The notes under the pieces are model-generated. The model saw only the letters and a list, made by a program, of their open reading frames with translations, was not told the DNA's origin and did no database searches. A program made the position numbers and the translations under genes. 64,000 bases of DNA from the NCBI GenBank assembly GCA_031555955.1, contig JAVBTY010000042.1, forward strand, positions 62,001 through 126,000, read 5' to 3'. Shown one piece after another: positions 44,634 to 54,275 of the stretch (position 1 is the stretch's first letter; every line of letters starts with the position of its first letter). This DNA comes from Azoarcus sp031555955 (GTDB lineage Bacteria > Pseudomonadota > Gammaproteobacteria > Burkholderiales > Rhodocyclaceae).

Positions 44634-46274
44634 TCAGGCGGCGGAACGGCTGGCGTGGTTGGGGTTGATGCCGTAGCGCTTGATCTGGGCGTGCATGAAG
44701 TCGTTGATGGCGGCCAGCCGGGGGTAATCCGGGGCCAGCCGCCGGGCGCGTTCGATGAGCGAGCGCGCCTGTTCGGCGAAGCGGTCGTTCCAGCCGTGCT
44801 GTTCGATATGGCGCAGCAGCGATAGCGCAGCGTTGAACAGCACGTGGGGGTTGCCAGGCATTTTGCGCGCGGCGTTCATCATTTCGGCGACGGTGCCGTC
44901 GTAGTCGCCCGCGCGGGCCTTTTCCGCGCCCGCTTCCATGAGGTCTTTGACTTCGGTCTGGATGCGCTGTTCGATCTGCTGCGACAGGGTTTCGAGCCCG
45001 CGTGATGCGAGCGCCGCGCGGGTCGATTCGAGGGTGCGTTCATCGGTGGCGCTGCGCAGGATGTTCATGGCGACTTCGGCGCCCTGCTCGTCGAGCTGGT
45101 TGTCGAAGCAGGCTTTGACCAGTTCCTGGCGCAGGCCGACAGAGAGGCTGCCGATGTCTTCGGCCTGGAGCGCGATTTCCAGCAGCGTCTGCCGCGCGCG
45201 CCCGGAATCGCCGCCGTGGGCCTGGAGCAGCGCGCTGGAAAGCACCTTGCAGAGCTGCGCCCTGGGCTGGGTTCCCATGCTTTTGCCAAGATCGGCGATG
45301 GTGGCGGCGGCGCTGTCGCGCCGGTTCTGGGCGAGCTGCGCCTGAACGAGGCGGACATGGTCTTCCGGATCGCGGAAATCGGAATATTTGCCCTTGCGCA
45401 CCACTTCGGCCAGGGCGCGCTCAGCGGTTGCGGGATCGTCCGTGGCCAGGGCGAGTTCGCCCAGATGGCGCAGGCGGCCGAGGCGGTGCGGGGAACGCTC
45501 CGTGGCGGCCTGGACGACCTCGCGCGCCTCGGTGAGGCGACCCGTCTGCTCGCGGATGCGGGCGAGCAGGTCGTAGGCGTCGAGGTAAAGATCGCTCTCC
45601 GCGATCAGGCTGGTGAGCAGGGCTTCTGCCTCCGGCAGCTGTTTGCGCATGTACAGCAGATGCGCGAGCCCGAGACGCGCCCACGGGGCGGGGTGAAGCT
45701 CCAGCACCCGGCGGTACAGCGCTTCCGCCTCTTCGCTGTGCCCGGCGGCGGTATGCAGTTCGGCCTGCAGGCGGAGAAGGTCGACGAGGTACTGCGGATG
45801 TGTTTTTTCGGTTTCCTGGCAGTAGGCGATGGCCTGCAGCGTGTCGCCCAGCCCCATGAGCCGCCATGCGGGCAGAAAGGTTTCACGCTTGTCGAACGCC
45901 CGCTGCAGCCGCGCGGCGAGCACCGCGGGCGCGAGCGGCTTGAGAATGTAGTCGTTGGGGACGAGTTCGGCGGCGCTGACGACGCGCTCGTAATTGCGCT
46001 CGCCGGTAATCATGATGAACAGGGTATCGAGCGGAATGATTTCGTTGTTGCGCAGGTCTTCCAGCAGATGCTGCCCATCCTGCCCGTCGCCCAGGTTGTA
46101 TTCGCACAGGATGAGGTCGAAGCGCGTCTGCCGCAGCTTGCGGATCGCCGTCGCGGCGGAGGTGACGAACTGCACGGCGTCGAGGCCGATCGCGGCGAGC
46201 ATGGTGCGCAGCAGCGTGCGCACGGTGGGCTGGCTTTCGATGACCAGGGCGGTGATGTTGTCCAGATTAGCCAT
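44634..46274 (-). CDS. Response-regulator-like (REC) protein with TPR repeats
   Basis: A 546-residue cytoplasmic protein: N-terminal receiver (about residues 5-125), then TPR repeats (about 150-260 and again near the end, 455-500). In the receiver the phospho-acceptor site reads LCEYNLGDGQDG, with Glu where Asp is normal, and the acidic pocket is VIESQ instead of DD. Thr (MITGE) and Lys (LKPL) remain. A phosphate-independent or constitutively active state is therefore likely. The TPR part should bind partners. It precedes the RNase-barstar pair by 18 bp. No output domain. Confidence 0.88.
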   Translation of the reverse strand: MANLDNITALVIESQPTVRTLLRTMLAAIGLDAVQFVTSAATAIRKLRQTRFDLILCEYNLGDGQDGQHLLEDLRNNEIIPLDTLFIMITGERNYERVVSAAELVPNDYILKPLAPAVLAARLQRAFDKRETFLPAWRLMGLGDTLQAIAYCQETEKTHPQYLVDLLRLQAELHTAAGHSEEAEALYRRVLELHPAPWARLGLAHLLYMRKQLPEAEALLTSLIAESDLYLDAYDLLARIREQTGRLTEAREVVQAATERSPHRLGRLRHLGELALATDDPATAERALAEVVRKGKYSDFRDPEDHVRLVQAQLAQNRRDSAAATIADLGKSMGTQPRAQLCKVLSSALLQAHGGDSGRARQTLLEIALQAEDIGSLSVGLRQELVKACFDNQLDEQGAEVAMNILRSATDERTLESTRAALASRGLETLSQQIEQRIQTEVKDLMEAGAEKARAGDYDGTVAEMMNAARKMPGNPHVLFNAALSLLRHIEQHGWNDRFAEQARSLIERARRLAPDYPRLAAINDFMHAQIKRYGINPNHASRSAA

Positions 46275-46359
46275 GACGGGGCGGCGAACTCTCTGACTGG
46301 AAGGGACTATTTCCCGTATGGCGAAGATTACGTCATTGCGCGGAGAATACTGAAGGGTA

Positions 46360-46392
46360 AAAAGAAAAAAGGCGGACGGTTGCCCGTCCGCC
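46360..46392 (-). terminator. Rho-independent terminator after aspS
   Basis: Nine-bp perfect stem GGCGGACGG / CCGTCCGCC with a 4-base loop; on the minus strand a T-rich run (TTTTTTCTTTTT) follows. It lies about 30 bp after the aspS stop. Confidence 0.9.
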
Positions 46393-46422
46393 CCTGCTCT
46401 TTCTGGAGCGCCCGCAAGGGGA

Positions 46423-48219
<1,797 letters not shown>

Positions 48220-48299
48220 GGTCTGTTCCGTTCCGGCTGTTGGAGGGCGGCCGCAGCGGCCGCCGGGATCGTCTGGGTAATCTGGGTAAATATCGGGCG

Positions 48300-48938
48300 C
48301 TATCCGTTGGGCTGCGCGGCGGGCTGCGCCGCCTGGGTGGGCAGTTTCTGCGCGGGCGGAGCGACGACGCCCATCGAGATGATGTACTTGAGCGCCTCAT
48401 CCACGCTCATGTCCAGCTCGATGACGTCGGACGCGGGCAGCATGAGGAAAAAGCCCGAGGTCGGGTTGGGGGTCGTGGGCACGTACACGCTGATGTAACC
48501 GCCGCGCAGGTGGCGCGCGGCGTCGCCGCCGGGCTGGCCGGTCTGGAACGCGATGGTCCACGCGCCCTCGCGCGGGTACTGCACCAGCAGCGCCTTGCGG
48601 AAAGCCTGGCCGTTGCTGGAGAACAGCGTGTCCGAAACCTGTTTGACGCTGTAGTAAATCGACTTCACCACCGGGATGCGGGCGAGCGCCGCTTCCCACA
48701 TCCGCACCAGCTTCTGGCCGAGCACGTTGGCCGCGACGAGGCCGGTGGCGAGCACGATCAGCAGGCTGAACACGAGGCCGACGCCGGGGATGTTGAAGCC
48801 GAATATTTCCCGTGGCTGGATGCCGTCGGGCAGCCACAGGAGGATCTGGTCGAGTGTGTTGACGATCCACGCCAGCACCATGAAGGTGATGGCGACGGGA
48901 ATCCAGATCAGCAGTCCGGTGATGAAGTATTTCTTCAC
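48300..48938 (-). CDS. DUF502 family membrane protein
   Basis: A 212-residue protein of the DUF502 family, of unknown function: two N-terminal membrane helices (FITGLLIWIPVAITFMVLAW and a second near residues 52-75), then a soluble part with PVVKSIYYSVKQVSDTLF. It lies between fmdB and aspS, its usual betaproteobacterial setting, with 80 bp to aspS and 30 bp from fmdB. Confidence 0.9.
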   Translation of the reverse strand: MKKYFITGLLIWIPVAITFMVLAWIVNTLDQILLWLPDGIQPREIFGFNIPGVGLVFSLLIVLATGLVAANVLGQKLVRMWEAALARIPVVKSIYYSVKQVSDTLFSSNGQAFRKALLVQYPREGAWTIAFQTGQPGGDAARHLRGGYISVYVPTTPNPTSGFFLMLPASDVIELDMSVDEALKYIISMGVVAPPAQKLPTQAAQPAAQPNG

Positions 48939-48968
48939 GGCGTTGCGGGCGGGGATGGCGGGCCGGGT

Positions 48969-49235
48969 TTAGTGGCAGGCGCAGCCGCCGCCGCAGCCGC
49001 CCGTGGCGGGCGCGCTGCTTTCGCTGCTGGCCGGAGCGGGCGCGGGTTTGCCGCCGCCCTTGAAATCGGTGGCGTACCAGCCGCCGCCCTTGAGCTGGAA
49101 ACCGGCGGCGGACAGCATCTTGGCGTAGCTTTCCTTGCCGCAGGAGGGGCAGGCCGACAGGGGCGCGTCGTTCATCTTCTGCAGGTGTTCCTTCTGGAAT
49201 CCACAGGCGGTGCAGCGGTATTCGTAAATAGGCAT
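48969..49235 (-). CDS. FmdB-family zinc-ribbon protein
   Basis: An 88-residue FmdB-like regulatory zinc ribbon: MPIYEYRCTACGFQKE and CPSCGKE supply the CxxC pairs. The Gly/Ser/Ala-rich tail ends with a Cys/His cluster (GGCGGGCACH). It leads the DUF502-aspS operon. Role unknown. Confidence 0.9.
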   Translation of the reverse strand: MPIYEYRCTACGFQKEHLQKMNDAPLSACPSCGKESYAKMLSAAGFQLKGGGWYATDFKGGGKPAPAPASSESSAPATGGCGGGCACH

Positions 49236-49418
49236 GACAACCTCCGGAAAGGCAAACGCGTAAGTCTAACGCAATGCGGCGCGGAGGAAAAAGCGTCCTA
49301 GGGTCTGGTGAAGCCCCGGAGGCTCCGGGGGGCGATCCGGCGCGCGGCGGCGCAAAGGGATCAGCCCCTGCCGCCGTCCCGCGCTACGCCGCCCCGTGCG
49401 GAGCAGCGTTTCCCGTGG

Positions 49419-51371
49419 TCAGAAGGCCAGTTTCGCGCCGATTTTCCACGTGCGGGAAAAGTCGACCGGGTAGATCTGGTTGTCGCCCACCCACACGCCA
49501 TTCTCGTGTTCGAACAGGTTGGTGACCGCGGCGAACAGTTCCAGGTTCCGGCTTTTCACCGTAAGACGCCAGGCGAGGTCGGTGGAATGGTACGCGCGCT
49601 GTTTCTGCGCGTTGTTGTTGTCGAAATCGCCCGCCGCCCAGGTGTGGCTGCGCCAGGTGTGCGACAGGTCGAGGCTGCCGTATGCGCCAGCCAGCACATT
49701 CACGCCCAGCAGCAGGCTGTGGCGCGGCACGCCCGGCAGTTCCTTGCCGTCGTAAGCGCCGTTGCCCTCGTTTTCGCGGTCGATGAGGGCGCGCGTCCAC
49801 GCGTAATTCACCCTGGCGGTAACGTTCTGGCTGACCAGCCAGGTGTCCTGCGCTTCCAGTCCGTATTTGTGCGAGCGGTCGATGTTCGTGTTTTTGTACG
49901 AAACCGGCTCCAGATAGATTTCATCCTTGAGCCGGGAATGGAATACGGTGAGTTTCAGCCGGTTTTCCTCCGTGGTGTGGTGCAGCCCGAGGTTGAGCGT
50001 ATGTACTTTTGCGGGTTCGATAAAGCCGTTGAAGCTGACCGCGCCGCTCGCCCAGTCCGTGCTGAAAAAGCGGTCGATGTCCGGCGCCTGGTAAGCGCTG
50101 TCGTAATTGCCGAAAATGCTGAGGGTGTCGGAGAAGCGGTAATTGGCGCCGATATCCCAGGCGGAAAGGTGCTCATCGGTGTTCAGCGTGGGGTTGCCGG
50201 CGGCTTCGTGGCGGTATTCCACCTTCTCCGCACGCGCGCCCGCCGACAGGGTCAGGCGTTCAAACAGATATTGTCCCTGCGCGTACCAGGCGGAATTTTT
50301 CTTGCCGGTTTCGTCGCTGCTGTCGCGCTGGCCGTCGAAGGCCTGAAAACCGGCGGTAAGCGCCGTATTCTCGCCGGTGTACTGCAGCGATACATCGTCT
50401 GAAATATAGCGGTAATCCGACTGCCATCCCGCGCCAAAACCGTAGATCGAGGTTTTTTCCTCCACGCCGTGGCGCACGCCCAGACTCAGTCCGGGCTGAA
50501 TGGCGTATTCCACGCCCACGCGCCAAGAGTCGGTGTCAAGCCTTTGCTGGGTATAGATTTTTCCGGTGTTCATCGCCGGATCGTGCTCGAACTGGCTTTT
50601 TGTCAGCGGGCCAGGATAGCGGGTGTCGATGCGCGCGCTGGCCGCGTCGAGCGACAGCGTCAGCGCATCGGCCGCCCGGCCGCTCAGGGCCACATTCCAG
50701 CTGTCGGAGCGGGATTCATCGCGGTGGCCGGTGGGATCTTCATCGCTGAAACCGCCGTAGGCGCTGTGATCGATGGCGGCGGAAAGGGAAAAACGCTCCT
50801 GCTTCAGGCCCGCCGTTACCGAACTGCCAAAGGTTTCGCCATTGCCCGCGTAAGCCTGCGCTGCCGCGCCGTCACGCGCCGCGGTGTAAATCTGGATTGA
50901 ACCGGCGGTTGCGCCGTCGCCATGCATGATCGCGCCGCTGCCCTTGGTGATTTCGATGCGGTCTATTTCCGCCAGCGGAATCGCGCCCAGCAGTTGCGGC
51001 GCCATGTCGATATTGTTCAGGCGGCGGCCGTCGATGGTGATGACGATGTTCTGGTATCCGTCGCCCAGCCCATAGCCGCGCATGCTGATCGCCGGGCTGA
51101 AGCGGTTGCCGTAGCTGGGCATGACCTGAAGCGACGTCTGCCGCGCGAGAAAATCCACCAGACTGGTCGCGCCGGAGCGTTCGATATCGCCACGGGTGTG
51201 GACTTCGGAAGCGTAGGTCGCCTCTGAATCGGGGGTGGCGATGCCGGTGGCGGTGACCATCACCGGCGCAAGCAGCGCTTCTTCCTGTACTGTGGCGGCG
51301 AGGGTGGAAAGGGGAAGGCAGAAGGGGGAAGAAGCCAGAATGGCCGCAAGGGCCGGAAAACGCGGACTCAT
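49419..51371 (-). CDS. btuB: BtuB-like TonB-dependent cobalamin receptor
   Basis: A 650-residue outer-membrane receptor: signal peptide (cleavage near TLAATVQ), TonB box PVMVTATG, plug domain (FLARQTSLQVMPSYGN, ISMRGYG, RIEITKGSGAIMHGDGA) and a 22-strand barrel ending with Phe (FSRTWKIGAKLAF). An upstream cobalamin riboswitch with an attenuator makes corrinoid uptake the likely role. No btuC/D/F lie next to it. Confidence 0.9.
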   Translation of the reverse strand: MSPRFPALAAILASSPFCLPLSTLAATVQEEALLAPVMVTATGIATPDSEATYASEVHTRGDIERSGATSLVDFLARQTSLQVMPSYGNRFSPAISMRGYGLGDGYQNIVITIDGRRLNNIDMAPQLLGAIPLAEIDRIEITKGSGAIMHGDGATAGSIQIYTAARDGAAAQAYAGNGETFGSSVTAGLKQERFSLSAAIDHSAYGGFSDEDPTGHRDESRSDSWNVALSGRAADALTLSLDAASARIDTRYPGPLTKSQFEHDPAMNTGKIYTQQRLDTDSWRVGVEYAIQPGLSLGVRHGVEEKTSIYGFGAGWQSDYRYISDDVSLQYTGENTALTAGFQAFDGQRDSSDETGKKNSAWYAQGQYLFERLTLSAGARAEKVEYRHEAAGNPTLNTDEHLSAWDIGANYRFSDTLSIFGNYDSAYQAPDIDRFFSTDWASGAVSFNGFIEPAKVHTLNLGLHHTTEENRLKLTVFHSRLKDEIYLEPVSYKNTNIDRSHKYGLEAQDTWLVSQNVTARVNYAWTRALIDRENEGNGAYDGKELPGVPRHSLLLGVNVLAGAYGSLDLSHTWRSHTWAAGDFDNNNAQKQRAYHSTDLAWRLTVKSRNLELFAAVTNLFEHENGVWVGDNQIYPVDFSRTWKIGAKLAF

Positions 51372-51456
51372 GGTGCGTGATGCTCCCGTTGCCGCAGCCC
51401 AAGGACACCCCGCGGGCCGCGGATATCAAAACCGGATGAGCCGCCCGTGCGCCGGG

Positions 51457-51494
51457 AAAAAGGAAAGAGAGCGCGGGAAGAAACGTTCCCGCGC
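51457..51494 (-). terminator. Terminator of the cobalamin riboswitch (expression platform)
   Basis: A 9-bp stem (GCGCGGGAA / TTCCCGCGC) with 6-base loop, followed on the minus strand by a pyrimidine-rich tract with five T. It lies between the riboswitch and the btuB start, about 90 bp before the ATG, and is the natural off-switch when B12 is bound. Confidence 0.78.
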
Positions 51495-51552
51495 GCAGCG
51501 CGTGTCCTGCTGCCTTCCGCCGCCGCCCCGCGGCACATCCGCCAGAACGCGT

Positions 51553-51756
51553 CCGGGCCGGTATCCGGGCTCGCGGGCCGTCCGTGCCATGAAACCGGCT
51601 GGACGCGACGCACCGCCTTCCCGGGTGGATCACCCAGTGGCGTCTGATGCGTCTTGCGCTCGCTTACCGTTGCGGGGGCAGCACAGGCATTGCGGGATTG
51701 AACCGCGCACCTGTTTCCCGTTTACCCCTCGGGCGTGAACCGCCGTCGGGCACCTG
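51553..51756 (-). ncRNA. Cobalamin (AdoCbl) riboswitch upstream of btuB
   Basis: On the minus strand the aptamer shows the conserved pieces in order: GGTGCCCG near the start, TGCTGCCCCCGCAACGG, GCCACTGGG followed after a short hairpin by GGGAAGGC, and the B12 box AGCCCGGATACCGGCC (plus 51556-51571). A TATGAT -10-like box at 51788-51793 and a 6-bp hairpin at 51766-51781 precede it. It should switch btuB off when cobalamin is plentiful, through the terminator at 51457-51494. Confidence 0.95.
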
Positions 51757-51794
51757 AAACGCGAGCCTCCTTGCGGAGGCGGGGCGAATCATAG

Positions 51795-52064
51795 CGCTTC
51801 CGCTACCGCGGCGCAGCATTCACGGGCTTTCCTCTGTTTATTCCAGCAGTATCCGCCACGGGCATCCCTTCTTCAGCGGGTACAGAACACCGCAGAACAC
51901 CGCAGAACACCGCGGAACACTTCGTGTCACGTAACCGCTCGCGGCTTCGTTCCCATCATCCTTGCAGCATGTGCTGGATAGTGAATGAACAAGCCTCCGG
52001 GGTACGTCAGGTTCTGCCATCCAGCCCTTTGCGGGGCTGGGCGGCGTTTTTCTGGCTGAAGCCC
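51795..52064. other. Non-coding stretch between btuB leader and asn-synthetase-like gene
   Basis: I see no convincing gene here. It holds 10-bp tandem repeats (51883-51920) and a 7-bp hairpin CCAGCCC/GGGCTGG (52021-52040) followed by a T run on the plus strand only; it may end transcription of the asn-synthetase operon weakly. The stretch 51372-51794 before it is the riboswitch leader. Confidence 0.5.
51883..51920. repeat. Short tandem repeat, unit CAGAACACCG, about 3.8 copies
   Basis: Three exact 10-bp units and a partial fourth with one change (CGGAACAC) run head to tail. No spacers and no flanking cas genes, so not CRISPR. Ten bp is about one helical turn, so phased protein sites or simple slippage are both possible. 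Confidence 0.85.
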
Positions 52065-53867
52065 TTATGCGCGGTATTCCGGTGCGTACTGGCGCAGCCA
52101 CAGTTCCAGTACGACAAGGATCCACACCATTTCCCCGTAATAGCCGGGGTGGGACGGGAGGTGGTGGTCCAGCAGCTGGCCGATGAAGCCGGGCCGGATG
52201 ATGCCGCGCTGTTTCAGGCTGCCCAGCGTATCGGCGGTGAGCGCGCGCAGCGCCGGGTGCTGGCAGGCCCAGACGCCGAAGGGCAGGCCAAAGCCGTGCT
52301 TTTTCTTGGCGATGATGTCGGCCGGAAGGAAACCTTTCAGCGCTTCCTTGAAGAACCAGCGCAGGGTGCGGTTTCTGGAAAGTTTCCAGTCTGGCGGCAG
52401 GGTCAGGGAAAAATCGATCAGGTCTTCGTCGAGCAGCGGGAAGGATACGCCGAGGCCGGCCAGGCCCGTGGCGCCGGTAACCTTGGGCAGATCGTTGTCG
52501 GCCAGGGTGTATTTCCAGTCGAAGGCGAGCATGCGGTCGATGAGCGTATCGCCTTCGCTCTGCGTCCAGATTTCGCGCTGCGCGGCAAGTGGGGCGCCGG
52601 TGTCGATCTGCACCAGGAAAGCGGGTTCGAATACTTCCTGCGGCCCCAGGCGCAACAGCAGGTTGTACATTTCGAGGCGGTCCGGCAATGGCACGTTGGC
52701 CTGTTCCACGTAGCTGGCCGCCTTGCGCGTGAGTCCGAAGCGGTTCATGCCGGGCAGCCCCAGCGCCGGTTCAAGCAGGGCGCTGCGGAAAAAGCGTGGC
52801 ACACGGCCGTAGAGCTCAAACACCGTCTGTTTGGCGTAGCGGGCGTTGCCGCCGAACAGTTCGTCGCCGCCGTCGCCGGCGAGCAGTCTGGTGATGCCGT
52901 CGGCGCGCGCGCGGCTGGCGCAGATCCAGGCGGGTGCGACGGAGGAGTTGCCGAAGGGCTGGTCGTAGTGCGTGGCGACGCGGGGCAGGGCTTCAACCAG
53001 ATCGTCGGCGGTAACGTAGTACTCGTGATGCTCGGTGCCGAAATGGAGCGAGGCGAGACGGGCGAACTCCATTTCGTCGTAGCCCTGGGCATCGAAACCG
53101 ATCGAGTAGGTAGGCGCGGGTTTTCCCTGCGCCTTGCACAGCATGCCGGCGACGGTCGAACTGTCGGTGCCGCCAGAAAGAAAGGCCCCAACGCCGGATT
53201 TGCGGGATTCGCGTTCGACGGCGCGGGCGACGATGGCAAGAAATTCCGCCTTGCTGCTTTCCAGATCGCGTTTGGGATCGGGTGCAAAGCGCGGCTGCCA
53301 GTAGCGCTCCAGACGCAGCCCGTATCCGCTCCAGGTCAGCGTGTGCGCCGCGGGCAGGCGTGAAACGCCCTGGTGGACCGTTCGCGGCGCGGGGATAACG
53401 TGAAAGTAGAGGTAATCGAAAATCGCCTGCGGGTCGATGTCCCCTTCGGAAACAGGGACCGCACAGGCATGGTCGGAGAAGGCGCAGTGGCTGTGATCGC
53501 CGCTGTAACACAGGGGATAAGTGCCAAAGCGGTCGACGGCCAGGGTAAGGCTGGGGCGGGACGGATTGAAAATGACAACAGCGAAACGCCCGCGCGCGTG
53601 GGCGGGCGCCGTCGGGCCGTACTGGCGGAAGGCGGCCAGCCAGGCCGCGGCCTGGCCAGCGTTGGCAGCGGTTCTGGCGAGTTCCTTGTCGTCGAAATGC
53701 GCCGTGCCGACGGCGAGGCTTAAGTCATGGCCGTCCTGAAAGCTGTTGCGCGCGCGGGTCTGGGCCAGGAAGCCGTTGGCGAACTCAAGGGTGGTCAGGC
53801 CGTCGGGACGGCGGGTGTTGTGATGCGAGGGGGGGCATGCAAGCATTCCCACGAATGTGGCGGACAA
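52065..53867 (-). CDS. Asparagine-synthetase-like protein lacking the N-terminal Cys nucleophile
   Basis: A 600-residue protein. The C-terminal ATP-PPi synthetase domain (about 205-600) is intact: LSGGTDSSTVAGML, LLAGDGGDELFGGN, KKHGFGLPFG. The N-terminal part keeps the glutaminase-like fold (DRFGTYPLCYSGD, HVIPAPRTVHQGVSRLP) but starts MSATFVGMLACPPS; the Cys2 of MCGI is missing, so glutamine hydrolysis is unlikely. Such Cys-less forms adenylate a carboxyl for ammonia use or ring closure (beta-lactam synthetase, lasso cyclase). Last gene of the glycan operon; the substrate is unknown. No lasso leader peptidase genes nearby. Confidence 0.88.
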   Translation of the reverse strand: MSATFVGMLACPPSHHNTRRPDGLTTLEFANGFLAQTRARNSFQDGHDLSLAVGTAHFDDKELARTAANAGQAAAWLAAFRQYGPTAPAHARGRFAVVIFNPSRPSLTLAVDRFGTYPLCYSGDHSHCAFSDHACAVPVSEGDIDPQAIFDYLYFHVIPAPRTVHQGVSRLPAAHTLTWSGYGLRLERYWQPRFAPDPKRDLESSKAEFLAIVARAVERESRKSGVGAFLSGGTDSSTVAGMLCKAQGKPAPTYSIGFDAQGYDEMEFARLASLHFGTEHHEYYVTADDLVEALPRVATHYDQPFGNSSVAPAWICASRARADGITRLLAGDGGDELFGGNARYAKQTVFELYGRVPRFFRSALLEPALGLPGMNRFGLTRKAASYVEQANVPLPDRLEMYNLLLRLGPQEVFEPAFLVQIDTGAPLAAQREIWTQSEGDTLIDRMLAFDWKYTLADNDLPKVTGATGLAGLGVSFPLLDEDLIDFSLTLPPDWKLSRNRTLRWFFKEALKGFLPADIIAKKKHGFGLPFGVWACQHPALRALTADTLGSLKQRGIIRPGFIGQLLDHHLPSHPGYYGEMVWILVVLELWLRQYAPEYRA

Positions 53868-54275
53868 GCGGAACCTCCTGAAACAGATCCGGGGCAGAGC
53901 GTGTCTTTATCCCGGGGAGCCGTTCCGTTTTCCGGAACGGGCGGTGGCCGGACAAAAACCGGAGAAATGAAAAACGTGCATGTCTGCGGGTGCGGAACCG
54001 CCCCGGCCAGGGGCGAGGATAACGCATCCATCCTCCGTTGTTGTATCCATCCCGGGGGGCAATGCCGGTAAAGCGTTTTCCGGGGCGGGCAGCGTGAGCG
54101 CGCAGACCGCCGTTGCCGCTCAGGCGCGGCCTGGTGGCTGTGGATCTGGCGGGCGCACCGGCGGGCAATGTCTTGCCGGTGAGTTCTTGCGGCAGACGGT
54201 TCCTGATCCAGGCTGGCCCGGATGGCTGGGGAATCGTCTGGATCACGGGGCGATGGCCGTGCCCGGTCAGAATGT
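53868..54275 (-). other. About 400-bp leader before the asn-synthetase-like gene
   Basis: No recognisable gene. An open frame starts at 54279, its ATG overlapping the flippase stop (ATGA), and runs to 53785 into the next gene; the product (MNILTGHGHRPVIQTIPQP onward) is Arg/Pro-rich, resembles nothing I know and has mixed third-base GC. An 8-bp hairpin CCGTTCCG/CGGAACGG sits at 53920-53940 without a T run. It may be a leader with its own control. Confidence 0.4.

Noticed and set aside
48246..48264. GGCGGCCG/CGGCCGCC hairpin between DUF502 and aspS as a terminator
   Set aside because: No T run follows on the minus strand, and the genes are expected to be cotranscribed.
49314..49330. CCCCGGA/TCCGGGG hairpin after btuB as a terminator
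   Set aside because: Short, and no T tract on either side; left unassigned.
51883..51920. Possible CRISPR fragment
   Set aside because: Units are 10 bp and contiguous with no spacers, and no cas genes are near.
51838..52125. Small open frame on the minus strand over the tandem repeat
   Set aside because: It overlaps the end of the Asn-synthetase-like gene, is built partly of repeat sequence and has no motif or start signal.
52065..53867. Lasso-peptide cyclase call for the Asn-synthetase-like gene
   Set aside because: No PqqD-like recognition protein, transglutaminase-like peptidase or typical precursor is adjacent; the operon is about glycans.
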